Origin: Calothrix sp. PCC 7716
Lineage (GTDB): Bacteria > Cyanobacteriota > Cyanobacteriia > Cyanobacteriales > Nostocaceae
DNA: 64,000 bases
Reading direction: 5' to 3'
Assembly: GCF_019977735.1 (NCBI RefSeq)
Contig: NZ_AP025019.1
Location: 310,001-374,000, forward strand
How positions within the stretch are numbered: position 1 is the stretch's first letter; every line of letters starts with the position of its first letter. Made by a program: the position numbers and the translations under genes. The notes beneath the pieces were generated by a model, which was not told the DNA's origin, did no database searches, and saw nothing but the letters and a program-made list of their open reading frames with translations. Below, one piece after another: positions 54,579 to 63,837 of this stretch.

Positions 54579-55040
54579 ATGGGTAAGTACAAGTTAAGAT
54601 GGTTTAAGCGCACTAGTATTATTAACAATCTCATTTTTTTTCAAGACTTGATTGTTATATGTGTATGCTTTGCTCTGTTTGGGGCAATGATAGTCCAGTT
54701 AGCAGATATGTTTCATGCCTTAATATATATTCGCAATCCCCAAGAGGTTACATCTGACACTTTAATTTTATTGATTTTAGTGGAATTATTTCGGCTTTTA
54801 GTAACTTATCTTGAGGAGCATCGTATTTCTGTTGAAGTAGCAGTAGAGGTAGCAATAGTCTCGATATTACGAGAAGTCATTGTTCGAGGTTTGCTCGAAT
54901 TTGCCACAGGTAAGATTGTTGCAATTGGAGTTTTCTTGCTTGCTTTAGCAATATTGTTACGAGCTAGACCTTGGTCTTTCCTTGATGAGAAAATTGATGG
55001 TCATAATAGTGATGCAATGGACGAAGAAAATTCAAAATAA
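54579..55040 (+). CDS. PsiE-like phosphate-starvation membrane protein
   Basis: A 153-residue membrane protein with an AGAGGAAAGTAG ribosome site. Four hydrophobic helices: about 20-42 (FFQDLIVICVCFALFGAMIV), 62-80, 93-110 and 115-130. The centre carries LVELFRLLVTYLEEHRISVE followed by VAIVSILREVIVRGLLE, the pattern of the PsiE family (phosphate-starvation-inducible). The real function is not known. It lies in a segment with an alkaline phosphatase, which fits a phosphate theme. Confidence 0.85.
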   Translation: MGKYKLRWFKRTSIINNLIFFQDLIVICVCFALFGAMIVQLADMFHALIYIRNPQEVTSDTLILLILVELFRLLVTYLEEHRISVEVAVEVAIVSILREVIVRGLLEFATGKIVAIGVFLLALAILLRARPWSFLDEKIDGHNSDAMDEENSK

Positions 55041-55065
55041 TTTTTATTTGTGGAGACTGTAGATG

Positions 55066-55095
55066 TGTAGAGACGTGATTAATCACGTCGCTACA
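55066..55095. repeat. 30-bp near-perfect palindrome
   Basis: TGTAGAGACGTGATT and AATCACGTCGCTACA are complementary with one A/G mismatch. Elements of this TGTAGAGACG...CGTCTCTACA type are dispersed in many cyanobacterial genomes. It lies 26 bp after the PsiE-like stop and can serve as its hairpin terminator. Confidence 0.75.
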
Positions 55096-55374
55096 TTAAG
55101 CCATAAAGGGGTTATAGCTTGGAAAAACTTTCCCGAAATTTTACAGTTTGCAATTGTTGCTTAAATTTCGCCTGTGGCTATTAATTAAAAAAGTCTTGTG
55201 TTTTGTGTTTTTTACGGTAGTGTAATGGTGCCGACCAAGTTACCATCTTATTGATTTAGAACTAAATTTGCAGGATGCTTTTTTCCAGTTGTAAATTAAT
55301 TAAGAAAATTTATGAATGTGTAAGTGAACACAGGTATATTGGTAAATCTGCTGAACATTTATTGTCAGAACAAC

Positions 55375-56173
55375 CTATGTAAGCTTACGTAAAATATCTG
55401 TAATTTGGTGCTGTTTATTAAATAAGGACAAAAACGCCAAAATCACAACCCCGATTGTTGCTATTGCAGTTCCGCAGGCTTGGGCAAAGATAATGATAAT
55501 CTGGTAGCGTATTGCATCGTTAGGATTGGCGCCTGCAAGTATTTGTCCTGTCATCATTCCTGGTAAACTGACTAATCCCATTACCATCATTGAGTTTATT
55601 GTGGGAGTCATACCAATTCTTAAAGCGTCGCGAATAATTTGATGCGCTGCTTCCGCTCCGAGTGGCGCCCAACGTTAGTAAAGCTTCTACTTGCTGTCGC
55701 TTACTCGTTAAATCTTCCATAAATCTATCTAATGTTAAAGATGTACCAGTTAGGGCATTTCCCAAAACCATGCCAAAAAAAGGAATTAGATATTGTGGGT
55801 CATACCAAGGATGAACTCGAATTATTCCGCTTACGGTTATTCCTGTGACTAAAAACGAAGCACTCAACAGAGATACAAAGTTATTCCAGTAAATACTTTG
55901 AAATCGTCTACGGGTACGGCTGATACTTGATATACCTGCTATTGTTGTCATTCCCAAAGCTACAAGTATTACTAAAAAAGGATTTTGCAGTGTGAATACC
56001 CATTCAAGCACGTAGCCGACAAGTAATAATTGCAGCACCATCCTAACTGAGGCGATGAAAAGACTTCGCTCTAATCCTAAACGTAGTACTAACGAAAGTA
56101 CTATATTAATGAGAATGAACAGAATTGATAATGTAAGTTGCCCGTAACTAATTGAGATATAATTGGCTTCCAT
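55375..56173 (-). pseudogene. fetB: Iron-export ABC permease FetB, frameshifted
   Basis: ATG 56173 starts a UPF0014/FetB permease: MEANYISISYGQLTLSILFI, LRLGLERSLFIASVRMVLQL, GMTTIAGISSISRTRRRF, GMVLGNALTGTSLTLDRFME and VEALLTLGAT. At about 55665, at a GGCGCC, the proper frame moves by one base: AAHQIIRDALRIGMTPTINS, MMVMGLVSLPGMMTGQILAG, then a last membrane helix to 55375. All conserved parts are present in two frames, so the lesion is a single indel, biological or technical. Its ATG overlaps the stop of fetA. Confidence 0.8.
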
Positions 56174-56874
56174 TATTTATTTTCCTGCAAACTAATTTGG
56201 CGCCTGGTAACACGTTGAAGCTGAACTGGGTTATGACTTGTCCAAATGTACGCGCGTTGTTGGTCTTCACTTTGCCAAGCAGTTACTAAAGCTTCCAAAC
56301 ACTTTTCAGTTTCCGCATCGAGTGAAGCGGTGGGTTCATCTAAAAGTAAAATCGAAGCTTGTAGCTGCAACGCACGTAAAAACGCCACAATTTGACCCTC
56401 ACCACCAGAAAGAGCATTTACAGGAGTTTGCAAAAAATCGGCGCCGCGATTAAAAAGCTGTAAGTAATCTAATATTCTATTACGGTCATACCTTTGATGA
56501 CGGTGAGTAGCCAAACGATAAACTTGCTTTATATTCTCTTCGACTGTTCCTTCCCACAAAGCAGGTCGCTGCTGCACATAAATTATTTGAGAACGGTATT
56601 GTGGCATAAAGTGGGAATTTATTGATTTTCCCTGAAAGATAATTTCTCCCGACTGCACAGAGTCAAGACCAGCTAGCGCGCGTAGCAGTAAACTTTTTCC
56701 CGAACCCGAAGCACCGACCACTGCTACTTGCTCCCCTGCCTGCAACTCAAAACTCAAATTACGCCATACCCATCTATCCTGCACTTTTCTACCTAAAGAA
56801 AGTACTGACAAAATTGGATTTGTGCCAGATAGTTCTCTTGAACTAAATTGGTTTGTAGTTAATTGATTTGTCAT
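56173..56874 (-). CDS. fetA: Iron-export ABC ATP-binding protein FetA
   Basis: A 233-residue ABC ATPase with Walker A GASGSGKS (about 54-61), Q-loop VQQRPALWEGTVEENI, signature LSGGEGQ, Walker B ILLLDEPTASLD and H-loop WTSHNPVQ. The permease starts at the last base of this gene (TAATG overlap), the usual FetA-FetB arrangement that exports iron or protects against oxidative stress. If fetB is truly frameshifted, the transporter is inactive. The N-terminal 20 residues are an unconserved lead. Confidence 0.85.
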   Translation of the reverse strand: MTNQLTTNQFSSRELSGTNPILSVLSLGRKVQDRWVWRNLSFELQAGEQVAVVGASGSGKSLLLRALAGLDSVQSGEIIFQGKSINSHFMPQYRSQIIYVQQRPALWEGTVEENIKQVYRLATHRHQRYDRNRILDYLQLFNRGADFLQTPVNALSGGEGQIVAFLRALQLQASILLLDEPTASLDAETEKCLEALVTAWQSEDQQRAYIWTSHNPVQLQRVTRRQISLQENK

Positions 56875-57304
56875 GATCTATTGATACTTCTGAGTCTATT
56901 TTTTGAAATTCGGTTTATATCGATTTCATTAGTTATGGCAAGTCATTAGTCATTTAGGCTTTCTTTTTGTTTTTTTAGCTATTGGTATTAATAGATTTCG
57001 TAGCCAATTGTAACCAAACCCAAAATTTATCCAGTTTGGAAGCATAAGCAGACAAATGTAACTGAAACTACTATGCTTAATAGTACAACAAGCTAGTACT
57101 TATTCATAACTATAATTTGAAAAAGAGAGTTTAAAACACTTTCAAATCTTATTACTTAACATCTTTTTAATAAAAAATGCACTCTTTTCTTAACCTATAG
57201 GTGAAAAACTTAGAAATACTGAGTATAGAGTTTTATCTATATATCACGGTGGCAATAGTGTAAATGAACTGATTTCACCGCAATAAGAAAGGAAATACAT
57301 TTTT
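56875..57304. promoter_or_regulatory. Divergent control region, possible Pho-box halves
   Basis: Intergenic region between fetA and the alkaline phosphatase. CTTAACAT-CTT-TTTAATAA (about 57155) and CTTAACCT (about 57193) resemble cyanobacterial Pho-box half-sites (CTTAACCT with 3-base spacers), but the array is incomplete. An AAAGGAAATA site precedes the phosphatase ATG. Confidence 0.35.
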
Positions 57305-59665
57305 ATGACAAAGAATGTCATTATCATGATTGGTGATGGCATGGGCTGGGAAATGGCTCGTGCTGCTGCAATTTATAAACAAATTCAAGCTGGTAAGCAA
57401 GGTACTAACTTAAGTGATTATTATACGGCGGGCGAAGGTAAAGGACTTAGCTATCAAGATTTGTCAGGCTATACACTCGCTACAACATACGGTACAACAA
57501 TAGCTGACAGTAAAGGAGTTTACAGCACTAATAATTCTGCGTTAGATGGCTCAGACCCCGTAACAGGAGGTAGTGGCGTTCGTCCAGGTTTTGAATTTAA
57601 CCCTACTTTTAATCCTGGGGCTACTGCTGCTGGAGGTGCTTTAATTGCTGATGGTGTAGTCGGTAACTTGGTTGGATATGACCCTGTGCGTGGTGGCGCC
57701 ACTCCTTGGACTCCCGGAACAGATAAAGAGTATATCAAGTACAGTTATCCAGATTCTGCGAATACTGCAACGACTTTATATACAGGTGTCAAAAGCTATA
57801 ACAACGCTATCGGTGTTGATATTTATGAACAACCTTTAGAAACAATCTTGGTAAGTGCAAACTTACAGGGTAAGTCAACAGGTTTGGTGACATCAGTACC
57901 TATAGACCATGCTACCCCTGGCGCCGCAGCGGCAGCTGTGAACCGTAGAAGTAAGTACGACGGCGAATATCCAAATATAGATAACATTCTTCAGCAAGAG
58001 TTAAGAGTTTATCAGCCTACCGTATTGCTAGGTGGTGGACATCCTTTATCGAATACAAAAGACCCATTACCCGAAGGTGTAGAACCACCTCGCACTGAAG
58101 ACTTTGTTACTGAAGAAACTTACAACGAACTTAGCAAAAACCCAAATAGTAATATTTACGATTACACCTTTTTGGAAAGAGGCGCCAATGCTGCTGCAAC
58201 GTTAGCTGAGACTGCAAACAATCTTGACCCGAATAAAGGTGAACGTTTATTCGGTTTATATGGTGCGCGCGGGCAAAATGGTAATTTACCTGTAAGTTCA
58301 GCAAATGGAGATTACAGCACGACTGGGCTCGATATGTTCAGCGTGTTTTCAACCAAAGGGGAGAAGGTTGATACTAAACGTCCTTTACTTCCGGGAGAAA
58401 CAGACGCATCTTTCATTGCTACAGAACGCAACGAAAACCCTACACTCAAAGAGTTAACCGATGCAGCATTAAATGTATTAAGTAAAGACAAAGATGGTTT
58501 TTGGTTAATGGTCGAAGCTGGTGACATTGACTGGTCAGCACACGACAACAACATGGATAACTTAATAGGTACTATGTTGGATTTTGATAAAACTGTTACT
58601 TCCACGATTAACTGGATTGAGAATAATGGTGGTTGGGAAGAAAACCTGCTAATTGTCACTGCTGACCACGACCATTATCTAACACTCAACCCAGATTTCC
58701 CTGGTTTGGTACAATCGCTTGGGGGTCAAGCGTTGACTGATTTGGACACACCGGAAGAAGTTGGTCATTACTGGGGTTCAGATCCAAATGTGAAATACGG
58801 TTGGGGAAACCATTCTAACCGTCCCGTACCAGTTTATTATCAAGGTGCAGGCGCCGATGTTTTGACAAATTATATTGGTGCTGGTTACGAAAGCTATGGT
58901 TATCAAGTTCCTGGAAACCCAGGTCTTGTAGACCAGTCGCAAATTTACAAAACAATGTATGCTGCGGTTACTGGTTCTGCTGATAAACCAACACTAAAAG
59001 GTTCTCAAACCTATTATGGTGACAGCAAAGATGACATCTTCTATGGTGGAGCAGATAATGATACTTTCTACGCTGGAGAAGGTAATAACTATATCTTTGC
59101 TAACCAAGGTGATAATAAAGTATACACTGGTGTAGGTAATGACCTTATTTACTCAGGTACAGGTAAAGACCTTATTTATGCAGGCGAAGGAATTAACAAT
59201 ATCTTCTCCGGTGCTGGCGATGATACAATTTATACTGGTGCTGGTGACGACCAAATATATGCAGGTGCAGGAAACAATTTAATTTACGCTGGCGAAGGTA
59301 ATAACTATATTACTGCTGCTGGTAGTGGTAACAATATTGTTTATACAGGCGCCGGCAACGATGAAATTCGCACTGGTGCAGGAAATGATTTAATCTACGC
59401 TGGTGAAGGTAAGAATATTATTGCAGCAGGTACTGGTAATGATACTGTATATGCAGGTAGTGGTGCCGATAAATTTATCTTAGATGCAGGCGCCGATTCT
59501 GTAACCATTTATGGATATTCAACAAATGACCAGCTTGCACGTGGTAGTACTCTCAAAGCAACAGATTTACTTTCTGTTAGCTTAAGTGGCAACGATACTT
59601 TAATTCGTGTCGGTAGTGACTTACTTGCAACTGTGAAAAATACCACTTCTGTAACAATCGCTTAA
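57305..59665 (+). CDS. Alkaline phosphatase with calcium-binding repeats
   Basis: A 786-residue PhoA-type phosphatase. Metal and active-site blocks: IMIGDGMGW (D11), the nucleophile Ser in YPDSANTATTLYTGVKSYNN, SVPIDHATPGAAAA, EAGDIDWSAHDNNMDN, VTADHDHY and WGNHSNRPVPV. From about residue 575 the tail holds many nonapeptide-type GxGxDxIY repeats (GAGDDTIYTGAGDDQIYAG style), which bind calcium. There is no N-terminal signal; the repeat tail fits type I secretion. It releases phosphate from organic esters outside the cell. With PsiE nearby, phosphate-starvation control is likely. Confidence 0.9.
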   Translation: MTKNVIIMIGDGMGWEMARAAAIYKQIQAGKQGTNLSDYYTAGEGKGLSYQDLSGYTLATTYGTTIADSKGVYSTNNSALDGSDPVTGGSGVRPGFEFNPTFNPGATAAGGALIADGVVGNLVGYDPVRGGATPWTPGTDKEYIKYSYPDSANTATTLYTGVKSYNNAIGVDIYEQPLETILVSANLQGKSTGLVTSVPIDHATPGAAAAAVNRRSKYDGEYPNIDNILQQELRVYQPTVLLGGGHPLSNTKDPLPEGVEPPRTEDFVTEETYNELSKNPNSNIYDYTFLERGANAAATLAETANNLDPNKGERLFGLYGARGQNGNLPVSSANGDYSTTGLDMFSVFSTKGEKVDTKRPLLPGETDASFIATERNENPTLKELTDAALNVLSKDKDGFWLMVEAGDIDWSAHDNNMDNLIGTMLDFDKTVTSTINWIENNGGWEENLLIVTADHDHYLTLNPDFPGLVQSLGGQALTDLDTPEEVGHYWGSDPNVKYGWGNHSNRPVPVYYQGAGADVLTNYIGAGYESYGYQVPGNPGLVDQSQIYKTMYAAVTGSADKPTLKGSQTYYGDSKDDIFYGGADNDTFYAGEGNNYIFANQGDNKVYTGVGNDLIYSGTGKDLIYAGEGINNIFSGAGDDTIYTGAGDDQIYAGAGNNLIYAGEGNNYITAAGSGNNIVYTGAGNDEIRTGAGNDLIYAGEGKNIIAAGTGNDTVYAGSGADKFILDAGADSVTIYGYSTNDQLARGSTLKATDLLSVSLSGNDTLIRVGSDLLATVKNTTSVTIA

Positions 59666-60348
59666 ATATTAACTACAATGATAGGCTTAGACTCCAGCTT
59701 TAAATGGTGGAGAACTGAGCCTGCCATATCAAACTTCTCATGCAAAATACCTGACCTGAATTATAAAACGCTTTTTAACTATTGTGACTAATCTTTATAT
59801 TAATATTCATTCCTTTCATCTAAGAACTCATATATATTAACAGAGCATAGATAAAAACAGCAACACCGAGCGTCCTAGAAACTCTTCAATCGTTGTAAAC
59901 ACATTGCAAATTATATTCGACGGACTATACAAATCCGTATAGTAGCCACTAACCATTTCTATACGAAGGGCGCCGCTGTTGTATTTGGGATTATTCCATT
60001 TAAAGTTTACGTTACGCAACCGCGTATGCAACGAGGATGTGTATTGCTCCCGTAGTGACTGAGCTGTTTTACAGCAAAGAAATCTGATTTCATCTAGACC
60101 AGTCAACGAATGTAAAAATCGTTTAAATACTTTTGCCTTTACAGAAAAGTTAGAAAACTCATCACAAATCTCTTGTATTTACCCAAAAGATGCTGCTGTT
60201 AGCTTATTTTTGACTCAAGCGAATCCAACCGCAGCTACTCAATAAATAATTATACCTTTGTACTAACACAGAACAACATCACAATTATTAACAATAGTAT
60301 CAGAATTAGAATTGATGCTGACACTATTCATGACTGGCGCCGAATGAT
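59666..60348. other. Gap, one doubtful minus-strand frame
   Basis: The frame 59837-60106 (minus; LRNVNFKWNNPKYNSGALRI, TTIEEFLGRSVLLF) has some coding look but no start region or family, and may be a remnant. Otherwise noncoding. Confidence 0.35.
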
Positions 60349-62925
60349 CTAAGCGTTTAACTTATTATCCTTAACCTTAAACAGTCGCATTCCATTTGCT
60401 GTAACTAGCAAAGAGCTTCCAGTATCTGCCAAGACTGCAACTGCTAACCCAACAAAACCAAAAGTACCCAACAATAAAAATAATCCTTTGGTAACAAGCG
60501 AAAACACAACGTTTTGTTGAATTACAGATAATGTACGACGGCTTAAATCAACTGCGTAAGGAAGCTTTCTTAAGTCACTTCCCGCAAGCACTACATCAGC
60601 AGTTTCTAACGCGATATCAATAGTACCAAGCGCAAAACTAATATCAGCAGCAGCCAACGCAGGAGCGTCATTTATTCCATCACCAACCATACCAACAATT
60701 CCAGTACGTCGCAGATGTTGGATTTCATTTAACTTATCTTGCGGTAGTAGTTCCGCGCGATACTCATTAATTCCTACTGATTGAGCAATTTGTTGAGCCA
60801 CTGCATTTCTGTCTCCTGTGAGCATCACCAATTGTTTTAACCCAAGTCGTTTGAGTTGCCGTAGCGCGACAGTAGCTTCTAATCTTAATCCATCAGCCAA
60901 TGCAATGGCGCCTAAAAATTCCTTATCATTCCCTACTAATACAGGAGTTTGCCCAAGGGCTTCAATTTTAATTAACATAGATTCGGCTTCACCTGAAATT
61001 GGAATACCAACTTCTTTAAACAGACGACGGTTGCCGACTACGTAAATTCGTTCTCCCAAGCTTGCCCAAATTCCCTGTCCTGTAAATGACTTAAAGTTAT
61101 CGGGTGTCGCTAAATCCATCCCTTTATTTTTTGCTTCTGTTACTATTGCTTTCGCTAAAGGATGTTCAGATTGTACCTCTAACGATGCAGCAATTAATAG
61201 CACCATTTCCGCACTAATTTTATCAGTTTTATAAATTCCTTGTACAATTGGCAATCCCCGTGTAATTGTACCTGTTTTATCAAATGCAAGAGCTTGCAAC
61301 CTTCCAGCTGTTTCAAGTGCATGACCACCTTTAAATAAGACACCGTTACGAGTTGCGGCGCCGATTGCACTTACAATAGAAACTGGTGTAGAAATTACCA
61401 GTGAACACGGGCAAGCAATTACCAACATTACCAACGCGCGATATATCCAAACATCCGAAGGTTGAGCAAATGCCAAGGGTGGAATAAAAGCAATGGCAAG
61501 CGCTATTACAATCACAATCGGCGTATAAATTGCTGCAAACTTATCTACCCATTGCTGCGAAGGCGCCCGACTTTCTTGTGCTTCTTCAACTAAATGAATA
61601 ATTTTTGCTACCGTAGTATCGCTTGCTGCATGGGTAACTTTTACTTCTAAAAATCCAGTTTGGTTCATTGTCCCCGCATAAACTGTATCACCAATCTCTT
61701 TATCTTCAGGTATTGATTCTCCTGTAATTGGTGATTGGTCAACGGCACTACTACCAGAAACAACTAAACCATCTAATGCAATGCGCTGTCCTGGTCGAAT
61801 TGTAATAATTTCGTTAATTTGAACGCTTTCGATATTAACTGTTTCTTCTCTACCATTACGTTTAACAGTCGCTGTTGCTGGCGTTAAGTCCATCAAAGCA
61901 CGAATTGCGTTGCGGGTACGACCAATACTGAAAAGTTGTAGTGTGCTACCCAAGGAAAATAGAAAAACTACCAAAGCCCCTTCAAACCAGTCTCCCAGAA
62001 TAATGGCGCCGATAACTGAAATACTCATTAGTAAATTCATGTCGGCACGCCGTAAACGTAATTCAAACAAACCCGCGCGTGCTATAGGATAACCAGCAAC
62101 AATGATTCCAACGCCATAAAACGCGCGTGCTATCCAAATCGGTAATGCTAGTTTTTGAGCAATCAAACCCAAAACTAATCCCGCTCCTGCCAAAATGACA
62201 CTTTGCGCGCGACGGTTATAAAGAAAGAATTGCCAGTTTGTTGCCGTTTGTTGTGTAGGTTTGGAATTTTTGTGAGAATGGTTGTGTGAGTGATGACTAT
62301 GATGATGAGAATTTATCTCAACAGATTGCTCAACCGTGTAACCTAAATGCTTAATCCGTTCGCAAATCGTTTCTTCCTGAATTAAGCTCGGTTCATAAGA
62401 TAATTGTAATCGTTCAGTGGCAAAGCTAACCGATACATCCAAAACACCCGCAAGTTGCTGCAAACCAGCTTCTACAGTTTTTGCACAACTTCCGCAGTCC
62501 ATTCCATGAATCAAAGCACTAAAAGTTTTTGCCCCAGCCACTTTGACATGATTATGCTCGTGGTTATGGTCGCAGGCTTCACTATGAACATGCTTATGGT
62601 TTGGTTTATGATGTTCATGGTCGCAGCAAGCATCACTATGAGTGTGCTCATGCTTATGGTCATGAACATTAGAATGTACGTCTTTATCAACTGTACTACT
62701 CTGCTCAACCGTAAAACCCAAAGCTTTAATCCGACTATAAATAGCTTCTTGGCTAACTTTAGCAGAGTCGTAGGAAACCTTGACTTTTTCTGTAGCGAAG
62801 CTCACAGAAGCGGATGCGACTCCATCCAACTGCTGTAAACCGACTTCTATCGTTTTCGCGCAGCTTCCGCAGTCCATGCCAGTCACTCGAAATTGTTGGG
62901 ATTTAAGGGAAGGTGTTTGACTCAT
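60349..62925 (-). CDS. aztA: Zn/Cd/Pb-type P1B ATPase (AztA-like)
   Basis: ATG 62925 gives 858 residues. Two heavy-metal-associated domains, each with a GMDCGSCAKT motif, lie near 17-80 and 140-205, with His-rich linkers (HDHKHEHTHSDACCDHEHH and another near 215-235). The P-type core has TGES, the CPC motif in ACPCSL, DKTGT with the phosphorylated Asp, SEHPLAKA and GDGINDAP. It exports soft divalent metals from the cytoplasm. The divergent ArsR gene and shared operator make this the Anabaena azt-type arrangement; zinc, cadmium and lead are the usual substrates. The longer frame from 62967 is rejected. Confidence 0.85.
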   Translation of the reverse strand: MSQTPSLKSQQFRVTGMDCGSCAKTIEVGLQQLDGVASASVSFATEKVKVSYDSAKVSQEAIYSRIKALGFTVEQSSTVDKDVHSNVHDHKHEHTHSDACCDHEHHKPNHKHVHSEACDHNHEHNHVKVAGAKTFSALIHGMDCGSCAKTVEAGLQQLAGVLDVSVSFATERLQLSYEPSLIQEETICERIKHLGYTVEQSVEINSHHHSHHSHNHSHKNSKPTQQTATNWQFFLYNRRAQSVILAGAGLVLGLIAQKLALPIWIARAFYGVGIIVAGYPIARAGLFELRLRRADMNLLMSISVIGAIILGDWFEGALVVFLFSLGSTLQLFSIGRTRNAIRALMDLTPATATVKRNGREETVNIESVQINEIITIRPGQRIALDGLVVSGSSAVDQSPITGESIPEDKEIGDTVYAGTMNQTGFLEVKVTHAASDTTVAKIIHLVEEAQESRAPSQQWVDKFAAIYTPIVIVIALAIAFIPPLAFAQPSDVWIYRALVMLVIACPCSLVISTPVSIVSAIGAATRNGVLFKGGHALETAGRLQALAFDKTGTITRGLPIVQGIYKTDKISAEMVLLIAASLEVQSEHPLAKAIVTEAKNKGMDLATPDNFKSFTGQGIWASLGERIYVVGNRRLFKEVGIPISGEAESMLIKIEALGQTPVLVGNDKEFLGAIALADGLRLEATVALRQLKRLGLKQLVMLTGDRNAVAQQIAQSVGINEYRAELLPQDKLNEIQHLRRTGIVGMVGDGINDAPALAAADISFALGTIDIALETADVVLAGSDLRKLPYAVDLSRRTLSVIQQNVVFSLVTKGLFLLLGTFGFVGLAVAVLADTGSSLLVTANGMRLFKVKDNKLNA

Positions 62926-62983
62926 AAGCTTTTGAGAAATTTTAACAAAAAGATATTTACTTACCAAAACTTTATCACAAAAG

Positions 62984-62999
62984 TTGAATAACTGTTCAA
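62984..62999. promoter_or_regulatory. SmtB/ArsR-type operator between aztA and aztR
   Basis: TTGAATAACTGTTCAA matches the SmtB-family operator half-site pattern TGAACAnnnATTCA (read on the minus strand as TGAACAGTTATTCA). It lies 58 bp from the aztA start and 66 bp from the aztR start, in the only common control region. Confidence 0.75.
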
Positions 63000-63065
63000 G
63001 TATTATATTTATTTACTAAAGATGATATAATGTAGAGTGATAATTATTCTTTAAAACTAAGGTAA

Positions 63066-63485
63066 GTGGTGAAAAAAGCTGTTTATAAGAAAAACGTAGA
63101 CAAGTATCAAGACGACGGCGCCTCCCTTGAACAGATACACTGTGATGAGCATTTAGTCCACCTCGATAGTGTACGTGCATCAATGCCAAAGCTTTTGCCC
63201 TTAGATAAAGCAAAGGAGATGGCATCCGTTTATGCAGTGCTGGCAGACCCAAATCGCTTACGATTAGTCTCTGCACTAGCTTCACAGGAGTTATGCGTTT
63301 GCGATTTGGCTGCATTGACTCATATGAGCGAATCTGCGGTTTGTCATCAACTGCGTCTATTTAAAGTAATGCGTTTAGTTAAATATCGTCGTGAAGGAAG
63401 AAAAATTTATTATAGTTTAGCGGGTAGCACTATTTTTAATCTTTACAGCGTTTTGGCAGAGGATTTAGGAGACTCACAAGCCTAA
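63066..63485 (+). CDS. aztR: ArsR/SmtB-family metal sensor (AztR-like)
   Basis: A 139-residue winged-helix repressor. The alpha-3 metal-site motif ELCVCDLA is present, and the N-terminal arm carries the extra ligands IHCDEHLVHLD, giving an alpha-3N site. The alpha-5 ligands (D-x-H...H-x-x-E) of SmtB/ZiaR are replaced by AGSTIFN and AEDLGD, so only the alpha-3N site should work, as described for Anabaena AztR. Recognition helix: MSESAVCHQLRLFKVMRLVK. Metal binding should release the operator and allow aztA expression. GTG 63066 start, AAGGTAAG site just upstream. Confidence 0.9.
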   Translation: MVKKAVYKKNVDKYQDDGASLEQIHCDEHLVHLDSVRASMPKLLPLDKAKEMASVYAVLADPNRLRLVSALASQELCVCDLAALTHMSESAVCHQLRLFKVMRLVKYRREGRKIYYSLAGSTIFNLYSVLAEDLGDSQA

Positions 63486-63517
63486 TTTTTGATAGGTTTT
63501 TAGGATAACTAAAGTTG

Positions 63518-63640
63518 CTACTGTATTTCCTGATTAATCGAACGTTCTAACTCCTGGTCTTGCCAGGAAACAGGGTCTTCTACAGGTTCTAGGTGAGTTG
63601 TAACGTGGGTTAAAGGCAATGCTCCACTAGATAAGACAAA
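63518..63640 (-). pseudogene. Cation-efflux (CDF) transporter C-terminal remnant
   Basis: An open stretch without a start ends LSSGALPLTHVTTHLEPVED, PVSWQDQELERSINQEIQ-stop. HVTTHLEP is the usual C-terminal cytoplasmic segment of cation diffusion facilitators. The membrane part is missing. It sits 3' of aztR on the opposite strand and downstream of the riboswitch-like element, so a metal-transporter gene was probably deleted here. Confidence 0.6.
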
Positions 63641-63837
63641 ATTAATAAAAAAATAAGCTCAAGTGATTAAAATTACCTTGTTGCATTAGCATATTATTTT
63701 TAAATATCTTAATTATTTATTTCAGGGGTGATCTTGTTTAAGGGAAAATATTGTCTAGTCAAATATTAACAACAAGTTATATTCAATTTTCTCCACTTAT
63801 TTATTGGTGGAATTTTTGCTAAAATTCCCTTTTTCAG

